From Mytilus edulis (Eukaryota; Mollusca; Bivalvia; Mytilida; Mytilidae), in assembly GCF_963676685.1 (NCBI RefSeq), contig NC_092352.1:22649117-22713116 (forward strand): a stretch of DNA of 64,000 nt, in the 5' to 3' direction. The translations under genes and the position numbers were made by a program. Under the pieces are notes generated by a model, which did not search any database, was not told the origin of the DNA, and saw only the letters and a program-made list of their open reading frames with translations. The stretch's first letter is position 1, and each line of letters opens with the position of its first letter. This document shows positions 10,329-20,800 of the stretch, piece after piece.

Positions 10329-12224
10329 TTATCCTATTTGAGCTATGACAATTTCGCCCGAGTCTTTTGAGGTCAACAAGAACTTGTTACTGTCTTTTAA
10401 AAATCTAATAATCCATGGTGATGTTAATCCGAGTGTTTTCGTGGGAATTATTCTGATTAATTTTCCACCTTTACTAAGTTGATGAATATTGTTGGATTCC
10501 CAACCACAAATATAAATGTTTCTTTGAGAATCTAAGTCTATTCCGGCTGGTCTTGACAAATCATTGCTACTATATTTAAAGACACTTTTACCTTTTTTCA
10601 AGCAAACAACATAATTTCCAGTTCCATAAATGTAGACATCTGTGCGAGCGTAATAACAGAACCATGTATCATATGTTAATATTTGCTTAATTGTGGATCC
10701 AGACATGGAGTCTATCCTACTGATTAAACAGTCTTGAGCGACAACAAATGTATCGTCCTGAAATGTTATACTATTAGCATTACAATCTATTTTAAGTTCA
10801 GTATGCACTTCGAGTGTTTGTATGTTTGCCACCATTATCACTTTTTCTTCAAAAATTGTCACAGCAATATTTTCTGCGTTAACGACAGTTATATCACACG
10901 GCAATCCAGTCAACAATATTTCGTGGATTTTTATTCCATCTGAATCAAATATTACGATCCTCTTGTTAATTCTGTCGCAAAGTATTATTTGATTTCCCAT
11001 AAGAACACCGCTTATGCATCTATGATGAGTTTTCTCAGTATCTAACACAATCGAAATAAGGTGTTTGATTTCCCCTGAATGGAAATTTACTGGCTGCCAA
11101 AAAAAATTCTGTTTGTGAATACTGCCAAATGTTTGAAGAGAAATAAGTTGTTGAATACATAGGTCCCTTTTGAATGTAATCCTTACATTTCTCATTTCTT
11201 GAAGACGATCCGACAAAGATCTGTGAAGTTCAAACTTTTGGGATAGGATTTTGTTAATCTCTAGAAAGCATTGTATTTCTGTGCCTTGACTGGAACTTGT
11301 CTCTATTAGACTAATCCAATTTTCGATCGTACTTTTTATACTAGACAAATGAGTCTGATCGTCGTTTATTTGAAGATTCACTTCTTTCTTGACAGCATTT
11401 AATTCTGACTGAATGTTTGTCTGCATATAATCTAGGTGTTTTTCAATGTCAGATCGGATTTTCTTAATTTCTTTCAGTATGGTCTCGACTTGACTTTCAA
11501 ACACAGAACTAAATGTCTTCCTATGTAAAATTGCATCATCAACTGCTTTGCTTTCTTCTGAAAGTTCTTTCAACAAATAGTTGGTTGTTAACTTTTCCTT
11601 TATTCCCTGTGCAGCTGTTTCGATCGGAATGACACTATCACATTGACGATGATAAACGGCAGCACAAACTGTACAACAAGGTTTAAGATGATTCATGCAA
11701 AATATATCTTCGGGTTTTTCGGTATGAAGATCACAATATATAGTCTTTCTATACTTAAAATCTTTTGGATTACGTTGGATGTCATGTATTGAAACAATGT
11801 TATGTTTTGAAGAAACCTTAAAGGATCTGTGAAAAGTGCTACATTGTGAACAGTAAGCTTCATCACAGTCCAAACACCAGTCGTGTGCTACTTGTGTCTT
11901 TTGTTGAATTTCACAAGAGCTACAATTTTTCGAAGACGTTAATATGTCTTTTTTGTCCATTAGTGATTGGAATAACTGATTGTATGGTAGTTTCTGACAC
12001 CAGCTTTTAGGTGATGTTTCTTTTGACGGCTTTTTCACAAAGAACCTACATATTGGACATAAAAACCCACCTTTTGAACAATCCTTTTCAAATGTAGACA
12101 CAATATAAGTATGAATACATCCTTCACAAAATGTATGAAGACAAGGTAAACATTTTGGATCCTTAAAAGTCTCTAAACAAATAGTACATGTTAACTCGAC
12201 ATTTATTTCTTCTAAAGTCGCCAT
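10329..12224 (-). CDS. Intronless TRIM-type protein (RING, two B-boxes, coiled coil, C-terminal propeller)
   Basis: A single open frame of 631 codons starts MATLEEINVELTCTICLE. The N-terminal RING has all eight ligands (C13, C16, C28, H30, C33, C36, C56, C59), the signature of a RING E3 ubiquitin ligase. A first B-box spans about 101-142 (CSSC, WCLDCDEAYCSQC, ends HN) and a second about 164-197 (CDLH, FCMNHLKPCCTVC). Residues about 205-340 are a heptad-like charged region, the predicted coiled coil. The last ~270 residues contain repeats such as PCDITVV, ENIAVTIFEEK and SRPAGIDLDSQRNIYICG, typical of an NHL-like beta-propeller. No PRY-SPRY is present. The order matches TRIM proteins of the TRIM45/56/71 style; such intronless genes are expanded in bivalves and often linked to innate immunity (family knowledge). 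It lies in the loop of a long inverted repeat. The substrate is unknown. Confidence 0.93.
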   Translation of the reverse strand: MATLEEINVELTCTICLETFKDPKCLPCLHTFCEGCIHTYIVSTFEKDCSKGGFLCPICRFFVKKPSKETSPKSWCQKLPYNQLFQSLMDKKDILTSSKNCSSCEIQQKTQVAHDWCLDCDEAYCSQCSTFHRSFKVSSKHNIVSIHDIQRNPKDFKYRKTIYCDLHTEKPEDIFCMNHLKPCCTVCAAVYHRQCDSVIPIETAAQGIKEKLTTNYLLKELSEESKAVDDAILHRKTFSSVFESQVETILKEIKKIRSDIEKHLDYMQTNIQSELNAVKKEVNLQINDDQTHLSSIKSTIENWISLIETSSSQGTEIQCFLEINKILSQKFELHRSLSDRLQEMRNVRITFKRDLCIQQLISLQTFGSIHKQNFFWQPVNFHSGEIKHLISIVLDTEKTHHRCISGVLMGNQIILCDRINKRIVIFDSDGIKIHEILLTGLPCDITVVNAENIAVTIFEEKVIMVANIQTLEVHTELKIDCNANSITFQDDTFVVAQDCLISRIDSMSGSTIKQILTYDTWFCYYARTDVYIYGTGNYVVCLKKGKSVFKYSSNDLSRPAGIDLDSQRNIYICGWESNNIHQLSKGGKLIRIIPTKTLGLTSPWIIRFLKDSNKFLLTSKDSGEIVIAQIG

Positions 12225-12280
12225 ATTTATTTTATTTTACTTCCGGATGAAAGTTTATCAATACAACCATAAATAGATTA

Positions 12281-12537
12281 GGGAGCTACCATTTGATTTT
12301 TATGGGGGGGCTAGGATGAAATTTGAAAAAAATAGGCAGGACAGGAGTTTTGAGTAAAAAAAAAAGGCAGGATGAGACACTTTGCAAAAAAAAAAAAGGC
12401 AGGATGACAATTTAGGTAAAAAAAGTCAGGATAAACTAATAAAAATAAAAAGGCAGGACAGAGATTACAACTAAAAAAAAATGCAGGACAAAATTTTTCA
12501 TCCTAGCCCCCCCCATAAAAATCAAATGGTAGCTCCC
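12281..12537. mobile_element. PIF/Harbinger-like MITE with TTA target duplication
   Basis: The terminal inverted repeats are about 42 bp, starting GGGAGCTACCATTTGATTTT and continuing through a G-run and CTAGGATGAAAT; the right end mirrors them. TTA flanks both ends (12278-12280 and 12538-12540), the 3-bp duplication typical of PIF/Harbinger. The inside is A-rich with repeated GGCAGGA motifs and has no coding capacity. It sits 57 bp upstream of the TRIM start codon, so it may lie in that gene's promoter. Confidence 0.85.
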
Positions 12538-12556
12538 TTAGTTTGTATAGTTAAAA

Positions 12557-12700
12557 TGTGGTCGTGAACCAATCTCATTAAAATCCGATGTTCTGATACG
12601 CTACCCTCCACTAACAATCTCATTAAAATCCGATGTTCTGATACGCTATCCTCCACGTAGCGTATCAGAACATCGGATTTTAATGAGATTGGTTCACATT
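12557..12700. repeat. Three-copy palindromic block
   Basis: The 31-bp core CAATCTCATTAAAATCCGAT followed by GTTCTGATACG occurs twice in direct orientation (from about 12569 and 12616) and once inverted (about 12660-12692). The second and third copies form a near-perfect hairpin around CCTCCACGTAG, flanked by inverted GTGAACCAATC / GATTGGTTCAC. A related CCGGATTTTAACGAGATGGG lies inside the MITE at 23872-24443, so this may be the tip of a related foldback element. Confidence 0.85.
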
Positions 12701-13623
12701 TGTACATGTTGTTATGTGAATTGTATAGAAAACGAGTACCAATTTGTATCCTGCTTTAAGAGCTTTGAGTCTAGTTGTCCATGGCCAACTAATCATAAAA
12801 AGCTTCAGTTGTGTTTCCTTTTGCAAGCTAGCCCAAAGACTTTAGTTGTTAAATTGTGTAAAATTTCAAATGCTGCATGGAGGCTAAGATCACAAATTAA
12901 ATCTTCGTCCGTTGCATTTTTTTTGTGCTTGCATTATACACGTATATCCTAGTATGTCCTTATTTTCTACAGTTTCATGAAATTGTGTTGTGTGGTTTCA
13001 GAGGAGTTGCTATGAACAGGACTGACAAACTGACAGACGGTCGGGACAAAATCCGCCATATTATACCCGACGCAATAAATTAAGTGGGGTATAATTAGTG
13101 ATCATTAGTGCTGGTTTCTTGTTGATCATTAGTGCTGGTTTCTTGTGTGTGGTACAGAAAAAAACCACCGCACCCTCACCTCAAAGATGAAAGAGAAAGG
13201 AAAATTAGATGCCTAGATTTATTAAATGTTTAATGCATGACACCACAATTAAATAGCAGCAGTGTGTCTGAGATGTTAGACAGTCATACACCTACATCTA
13301 CATCGACGACACTCGAAAAGAGTATTTTGATTCATCACTCAAGTATGAAATTTAGTTTGACGTCTTCCAACATGACAAAAAAAAATAATTGAAATATGAT
13401 CAAATACACAATAGTTCCAAATTGTGCTCAAATTTTATGTACAGGTGCTGGTTAAAACATCATCTATAGTTTGTTTGTGTTGGTAAGCCACTATAACGAA
13501 ACTTGGTGAGTTTGATCTTGAATTCCTCACTGCTCTCAGTCAGAGACATATATATGTCTCTGTCTCAGTTAATCTCTAATAGTTCGTCTGGTAGTTTATT
13601 CTGATGGTCCGAGGTAAAAGTCA

Positions 13624-14593
13624 CACTATTAAAGGGGCACTAGCTGTCAAATTCATGGTCACCGATTTGATGCAAATTCTCATATTTGATTTATAACAAT
13701 GTAAAACATTTATCCAAACTATCAAAAGTCTAAAATAAACAGTTTACAGAGCATGGGGTACGATAATATATAGGTTTGTTTCGTGTGTATTTTAGTCACA
13801 GACGCCATCTAATTAACTATAGATCTGACCTCAGATGACCATAAAAGCGATGTAATTTAAACATAAATAAAGATATGAATAGATTAAACCAACACGTGCA
13901 ATTGGAATTTTATAGGTCTGTCTGATTTTATTTTATAGTTAAAAATAGATGTTTCTCATTGTTTTTAACCGTATAAGAATGATTTTATGTGCATCGAATT
14001 AGTAATCAAATGATTTGCCGTAGTTTCACTTTCATTGTTGACATTCTTTTTCTTTAAATAACCAGTACACGTACAATGCATGCGTTGTCAATTTCTAGCT
14101 AGGATGAATGAATACGGATTTAAAGAGGTCGACTCATTCACTTGCAAGTGAATAACTAAGGCAGCAACCATTTGATTTTCTGGAGGGGGGAGGGGGGCTA
14201 TGGTTTTTTTTTCTGTACAAACTTTTTTTTTCGCCTATTTCGCGACAAGTCGAAAACATTTTTTTTTCTTTCAATTTTAGCATTACATAAGTCGAAAAAC
14301 AATTTTTTTCTTTCAATTTTAGCGTTACATATAGTGGCAGCTGAGGGTGTAACAAACAACTGGAAACAAACTTTTTTTTCCAAAAAACCATAGCCCCCCC
14401 CCCCCCCCCCCCCCCCGAAAATCAAATGGTTGCTGCCTAATTATCAATGTTTCTTAGCGTAATTTGACAAAATTGAACCTTTTTGGCTGCAAAAAGCAAA
14501 TTGTTATTTCACTATTTCACTTTCATTATTGATTGAACAGAAAAAAATCAAACTTTAGATTTTTATATATCTCGTAGCTAGTGCCGCTTTAAT
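13624..14593. mobile_element. piggyBac-like (TTAA) non-autonomous element
   Basis: The ends are TTAAAGGGGCACTAGCT at the left and AGCTAGTGCCGCTTTAA at the right, an inverted repeat with one mismatch flanked by TTAA on both sides, as for piggyBac-type insertions. The interior (~960 bp) has no transposase frame. A second MITE is nested inside at 14160-14437. It was inserted into the right arm of the inverted repeat. Confidence 0.75.
14160..14437. mobile_element. PIF/Harbinger-like MITE nested in the TTAA element
   Basis: The termini are GGCAGCAACCATTTGATTTT and its inverse, flanked by TAA on both sides. The ends carry a G-run and CTATGG with a 24-nt C-run at the right. The core ACCATTTGATTTT is shared with the MITE at 12281-12537, so both belong to one superfamily of ends. 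Open frames on both strands here come from the hairpin. Confidence 0.85.
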
Positions 14594-15534
14594 TGGCAAA
14601 CATTACACGATGCCATGGGTGAAAGATACCAGAGGGACACTGATTTAAACTCATGAATCGAATTCAAAACAACCGAAAACGCAATGAATAAAGAAGAAAA
14701 AGGCAAACAGACAAACAAAAGTACAAAAACCATGTAACGGTAACCAATGAGAAAGAATGGAAGATTATTCGGCCAATGATACATTAGAGGTCCGTTTTCT
14801 AAAATCTTTTCACAATTGTTTATGAACCAAAAACCAAAAAGTAGAACGAAACAGATGCCATTTATAAATAATCTTTAATAAAACATGTTTATTTCATCGT
14901 TTGTAGTTTGCAACCATTAATGATTTTCAGTGATCTCGGCACTGGCGGATTCAGAAATTTTCATAAGTAGGGGCCTACTGACTGCCTAAGAGGGTGCCCG
15001 CTCCAGTCATGCTTCAGCTGTAGTGAGGCTTGTTTAGGGGGGTATCAATATCCCATATCCCATTAAGTTTTTATCCCAATATCCCGTATCCCTATAATGT
15101 TTACCCCTCATATCCCAATAAATATTTTTTACAAATATCCCATATCCCTAAAACTATTTTGAAATATCCCAAAAAATCATTATAAATTCATTCCCAAGCC
15201 CTTTTTTCCTCATCATCACAACGTCAACAATTTTGACTGGGAAAACAAACTGTGTTAAAGGAAATTTACAGTGCATACTTCCAGTGTTAAATAAGAATAT
15301 ATATGTCCAAAAGATGAAGTTTTCCATCGTAGAGCCTTGTATAACAATCTCTTTTTATGTGATCTTAAACGATAAATTTAGTGTAAGGGGTCTAATTTCA
15401 GACTGTTCAAACCGTGATGCATATGACTGTAAAATTTCATTTTGATAGCATTATTCTTTCATTGATAAGAAACTTCATCCTACACGTTAACCTATGTTGG
15501 AAAGAACAGAAGGACTCAATCCTGTATCTTGTCC

Positions 15535-15995
15535 GAGATTGCTCTGACATCCAACGGCTGTTTTGCCAGACAAGCTGAGACTGTGGGACGTCAGAGCACG
15601 TCCATATCAAACAAAAAGTGGATATTTAGCATGCAAGTTCAATAACTCAAAATTTAACACAGGAAAGCTTTCTGCTAATGTACCTACATTACACTTTAAC
15701 TGTTGCAATATTTTTACAGCAGGCAAAATTTGCACAGCCCTTGCTTTGCAAAAAAACAACACAACATGATCTTGAAATTTATGAATTACATAGATCCCAA
15801 TATTTTTGTTACTTTTTTTTAATTTCCTTCCTCACAACACCAGTAATAGAAAGAAAATATATTGATTTACATTGATTATTTAGTAATTATTCGTTATTAA
15901 CATAGTTTATACGGCGAAATATCTACTTTTTGATATGGGACGTGCTCTGACGTCCCTCGGTCCCAGCTTGTCTGGCAAAACAGAGCAATCTGTGA
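15535..15995. mobile_element. Foldback element nested in the hAT-like transposon
   Basis: The left end holds GATTGCTCTG, TGTTTTGCCAGACAAGCTG, GGGACGTCAGAGCACGTCC and ATATCAAA. The right end carries the same blocks inverted (TTTGATATGGGACGTGCTCT, CAGCTTGTCTGGCAAAACA). The arms are about 80 bp. The short frames inside are not supported as genes. Confidence 0.75.
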
Positions 15996-16194
15996 AACGT
16001 GGAGACCTCTGAAGATCCTCGCCACGTAAAAAACAAGAGGTAAAACACTAGAAAATATCCTGTAATCATATAAAGCATCAAAACAAATAAAAACATTGAC
16101 AACACTAGCAATAAGGCTTAACTCATTGAAGATGGATACATCTAACAAAAATCTATGATTATTTCAAGAAATATGAGCATATAATATAAAAAAA

Positions 16195-17160
16195 AAAGAT
16201 GTGGTATGATTGCCAATTGCCAAGAGACCATGTGACACAGAAATTAACAACTATAGGTCACCGTACGACCTTCAACAATGAACAAAGCTCATACCGCATA
16301 GTTAGCTATAAAAGGTCCTGAAATGACAAATGTAGTTCTAACAATTCAAACGAGAAAACTAACGGCCTAATTTATGTATAAAAAAATGAACAAAAAACAA
16401 ATATGTAACGCAACAACAAACGACAACCACTGAATTAAAGACTCCTGACTTTGGACAGGTACATACATACAGAATGTGGCGAGGTTAAACATGTTAGCGG
16501 AATCCCAACCCTCCCCTTAACCTGGGACAGTGGTGTAACAGTACAACATAAGAACGAACTATACAAATCAGTTGAAAAAGGCTTAACTCATCAGATGGAT
16601 ACAAATAGAAATACATCTAACAAAAACAGAGAGTGGACGTGACCGAGTACTTGTACATCCCATAAAAAAAAGACACTCAGTACAGATCTGAGAGTACTCG
16701 CAGTTACTGACAGCTAGTTCAAAGCCAATTACAACTAATAAAAAGTAATGCATCTGAGACTAAATTATCAATCATTACACATCCAGCATCCAATTGCACG
16801 GTAAACACCATCTCCGTAAACATGAGGATGTGCTATCCCGTTGGAAATAAGTTTTCTACAGGTAGAACCAAACTTTAAAACCAAATCTAGAATTTAGTAA
16901 AGATTTTAAGTGATTTGTGGTAACGAAATCCCTGACTTAATAATTTACCAGTAATACATATATTTCGTTCATTAAAATCCAAAACGTTACAACAGACACG
17001 GGAAAAGCGGAGCAGTTGTGATTTACAAACACCGTAAGATAATGCAAAAGGAACATCACCATCTAAAAAAGGAAAATTAACAATAAGGAACGAGGTATGG
17101 AAAGCAAAACAAATACTTTTAAAATTATCAGTACACATGAGCATATAAATATCGAAAATA
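16195..17160 (-). mobile_element. 5'-truncated LINE with a decayed reverse-transcriptase C-terminus
   Basis: On the minus strand the element ends at the conserved CAATCATACCACATC followed by a T-run. Further upstream, 16887-17144 encodes 85 codons including NFPFLDGDVP, SYGVCKSQLLRFSR, NERNICITGKLL and QGFRYHKSLK. That closely resembles a segment I remember from C-terminal parts of invertebrate non-LTR reverse transcriptases. This copy shows that the short GATGTGGTATGATTGCC repeats across the window are 5'-truncated 3' ends of the same LINE. No catalytic motifs are present, so it is dead. Confidence 0.65.
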
Positions 17161-17527
17161 GATCAATACTTTTCGTTTGGGTTTGGATGACTTTTAAATA
17201 AAACGACCATAAAATCAACAAAGCACTAAAATGACCTTTAATATTAAACTTTTTTGGGCAATGTTATCAAGGACTATCAAGTGAGATGTAAATATTTCTG
17301 TACTTGACTTTCAAATTCCACATATTTTTTTTTTCATGTTAAAAGTTCAATATCCTTATAAATGCATCAATATCCCATATCCCATTTACTTTTAGGACAA
17401 ATATCCCATATCCCTAAAATTAAAATGGCAAATATCCCGTATCCCAATATACCCTATACAAGCCTCTGTAGTGATTCCCTATATAAGCAACCAATTCCCC
17501 CTTGCCCCCCCCCTAAATCCGCATCTG

Positions 17528-17810
17528 ATCGGTTTGGATTTTCATTATTACCCTTGGAATGTAGGATTTATCATGGCGGCAAATCATACAAAAATTTGAG
17601 CACTGCTCACTAGGAATCCACTAGCGGTCACGTGAAGAAATATTGTAAGAACAGTTGTAATAAGAAATCAGTGTAAACAGTTACTGTCCACTATCTTCTT
17701 CTAGGATATACATTTTGGCTGAGCATATACATTTTGGCTGAGCATGGAATATTGGACTCAATATTGAAAAAAACGAACACTGCTAAAATATCTGTTTCAT
17801 TGTGTCCACT
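17528..17810 (+). promoter_or_regulatory. Presumed promoter and 5' leader of the large gene
   Basis: This is the only sequence between the transposon nest and the start codon. It contains a CACGTG E-box core (about 17629-17634) and a two-copy direct repeat of ATACATTTTGGCTGAGCAT (about 17708-17745). No TATA box at a convincing distance was seen. Any upstream non-coding exon cannot be excluded. Confidence 0.35.
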
Positions 17811-17867
17811 ATGATTTGGACCTGTCTCTTATGTTTGTTAATAGTTTTAAATCCCATAAGTTTACAG
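17811..17867 (+). CDS. Exon 1: signal peptide
   Basis: ATG opens [19 protein letters not shown], a hydrophobic core with a polar end, typical of a secretory signal peptide. The exon ends in CAG|GTAAGT, phase 0. This start is chosen because it directly precedes the lectin exons in frame and gives a signal peptide as expected for such domains. Confidence 0.8.
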
Positions 17868-20800
17868 GTAAGTCAATACATTATTTTTGTATTTCACGCA
17901 AATAATCACACGAATTATATCTTGAAATGATTAAAAATATAGTAAATAAGTATTTGGAATATAGGTGTACTCGAAACGTAATCCGTCACAATGTAGATCT
18001 ACACAACAAATCCTGTGACAAGTGTCATAATATTGATGCTCTACAAGGACCTGTTTGGGGTTCAATTTAAGTAGTCCTGCTTTTCGAAGGTAAATAGTTA
18101 TAGTACCATTTTAAAGTTTTTGCAATTCTAGAAACTTTGAAGCACATACAAAAATCGACTTATCTCCCCTTCCTGTTGATTTTACGTTACGATCATGTTG
18201 CATCTGGGAAGAGGATAACTTACGAGTTAATGTTCTGTGTCTCAGGTTACATTGCAAATCAAATGAGTATTTAAATCGAAATTGTGACCGATCGAACGAA
18301 AGGTAAAACATGACTAATCACTGCAATAAAAAAATGGGCCGGTTCCAATAAGTCTACAGGACTGGTGTCTTTTTACAACAAGTATACCACAATTTTAAAT
18401 TTAGGTTTGATGTAACAATTGACAAAAGTGGCTGTGTTTGCACCTAAAAAATAGAAACATAGGGTGGCGGATGGAGGGGGGGGTTGGGTTGGGTTGCAGG
18501 GTTGGAACAACCTTTTTTTGGATGATAATGGCATTTTTTTTTTAGGTTGGGACCCCCTTTTTTTTTTGTAAATTGCCTGATCCTCCCCTGCTTTTATGCA
18601 GTTTGGGATCTTTATTATTTGGACTACCATAAGAGAGGGTCTTAGTTGGGGTACCATCTGCATCATGACAAATAACAGTATAAATTCTTGCCAAATACCA
18701 GTAAAAATTCTTGCCAAATACCAGTAAAAATTCTTGCCAAATGACGTAAACATTCCTGCCAAATGACGTAAACAGTATTTTTTGGTAAACAACAATAAAA
18801 TGACTTTCTTTAAGAAGATACAAAATCAACTAATTTTGACGAATAGCATTAATTTTTTTCCAAAATAAAGGTATTGATAATTATTTAAGACCTCTTACAA
18901 ATCACAAAAAGGATAAAATTTTAACCAGTTTGACGATAACGGTAGCCAAAATTTACCATTTGACAACTGATAGTAACTCTGACGATAGTAAAGAGCATTT
19001 CTCCTCTCATATGAGGGTGTTAAAGGAGGTTTACAGAATATAAAACAACAGGAATAGAGTATGAGGTGTTAAAATAAGAGGAAAGGAGAAAAATGGGCTA
19101 AAAGTATAAAGAATATAAACAAATGGCCCCCACCCAAAATATCTTAATTTTTTCCATCACTGCCAGTCTGTGCAAAACTGTTTTATGGTTGGTCTGACGG
19201 ATAGAGAAATTTGAACTTTTCTACTATATATTCATCTAAAAAATCTTAAAAATTCTGTCTGTCCAAATGAATTTTTGTCTAACATTTTGTCAGTTGGGCA
19301 GAGTTCGGTATACACTGACTGCAGAAGATGGTAAAATAAACAAACACCTGAAGTCACATATACAAATCACCTATTCACCAATCTCCAGATGTTAATTTTT
19401 TATGAATGAGATTTTGAGAAGTCATCTATTGTGTAGATAGCAAGATCTTCTGATTTGATCACACTGACAGTGTTGCTGCTTGACCTTCACAATGACAGCC
19501 ATTTGGAAACTTCCAAAGACAGGTGCACAAATATACACACCTACATGAGGATTAATGTGATAGAAAGGCTCCATCAAGATTTCAATATTTTTTTCTCAAC
19601 TATTTTGTCATATTGAATATTCTTTGCAGCATATTTCATACTCTTTTTAAATGTTTCTTTGTCATCCTTTATTTATATTTTTATCCTATCTCACTTATTA
19701 CCCACCCTTTTGCCCCTGTCTATGAGCCCCACATGATGTGTTATGGTTGATTTGTTGTTATATATCTGTGTCCTTACTTACCGTATTATCTTTATCTTCC
19801 TTTAAAAATAATTGTATTGTTTTTTATTTTAGGATGATATCCAATTTACATGTCCAGAAGGTGAGTTATAGAGAGGGTCTCATTAGGGTGTTCTGATCCC
19901 GGATCAGCTTACTGTTTTGTCAGATCCCCGTATCCCGCTTACTGGTACACTATGTACGTAAGCAATTCTCATTTTTTTAATTTCTTGTTTTCACGACATA
20001 ATAATTTGTATTTCACATGTAGCGCTTAAAAAAAATCGTCAATTCCACGTCATGCTTGGCCCCCAATGAGACCCACTAGAGAGAGGAATTATTATTTGGA
20101 AATATTTCAAATAAGTCCAGAGTTCTCAAAATCTTCTTTTTTCTCTGGTGATCCTTGAAGAAAATCTGCTGGTCCTCACTGAAGACTCCTCACTATTAAT
20201 TCTGTTACGAAATACTGAAATTGTGTCCATTGTTGAAGATGCACTTTAACCTAGATGAGCAACACATGCTCTTTAAGAGAATCAAGTTCTTACAATTCAG
20301 TTTTTGGACTTTTTATGAAATTTTTACTTACTTGGAATTATTTTGTAATAGTAGATCTGGAGTGGATTTTTTTGGTTACATAAGTGTATTATCATTTCTT
20401 AGTTATTTTTACTGAAACTAATATTATTTATTCTTGATCATTAACATTTGTTGTCCTGTTGACTGACTTTTCTTATTAAAAAAAAAGAGTTGTAGCAAAT
20501 TTTACAGATTTCACCATCTTAGCCACACAATATTTTACTTGCATTTATAGATTGCATTAATTTATGCCCTAGGTTAAGGGTTTATTCCTCCTTGTTCCTA
20601 TTAGGAGTATTTACAAAATGTATTCTATTACTATAATTTAAATTAAGAAATATTTGTTTCATAGAATATAAATAATATTTTCATATGTTGACAGGATGGG
20701 ATGTTCATGTTACATCATGTTATCGTTTATTCCCGGACACAGAGAAACAGACTTGGGAGAGTGCATTACGGATTTGTCAAGGGTGAGCGAAGTAATAGTT

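Larger units (their letters stand above)
12945..14720 (-). repeat. Right arm of the inverted repeat around the TRIM gene, interrupted by a MITE
   Basis: Read on the minus strand this repeats the left arm (9478-9905) in the same order. The inner part is 12945-13291. A segment absent from the left arm is 13292-13620. A MITE occupies 13628-14591, and the outer block is 14592-14720. Removing the MITE together with one TTAA restores TTTGCCAATTAATAGTGTGA on the minus strand, close to TTTGCCAATTCATAGTGTGA in the left arm. That supports both the homology and the insertion. Confidence 0.65.
15026..17465. mobile_element. 2.44 kb hAT-like non-autonomous transposon with TATCCC subterminal repeats
   Basis: The ends AGGCTTGTTTAGGG (left) and CCCTATACAAGCCT (right) are inverted with one mismatch and flanked by an exact 8-bp duplication, CTGTAGTG (15018-15025 and 17466-17473). 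That length is typical of hAT elements. Both subterminal regions (15041-15180 and about 17350-17455) carry many copies of ATATCCC(A/G)TATCCC, all in the same orientation; these could be transposase-binding sites (inference). No transposase frame was found. Nested inside are a foldback element at about 15535-15995 and a LINE remnant at about 16195-17160. Confidence 0.8.
14940..17527. mobile_element. CACTGGCGGATTCAG-ended element, split by a later insertion
   Basis: The left part 14940-15025 and the right part 17466-17527 together match the intact 160-bp element at 28215-28374. Shared blocks are GGCGGATTCAGAAATTTTCA, GACTGCCTAAGAGG, ATATAAGCAACCAATT and CCCCCCTAAATC. The flanks CTCGG and ATCGG could be a decayed 5-bp target duplication, as seen at the intact copy. 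The middle is a transposon (15026-17465). The right end lies 283 bp before the start codon of the large gene. Confidence 0.75.

Noticed and set aside
12522..12952. Small frames around the palindromic block
   Set aside because: They arise from the inverted repeat itself.
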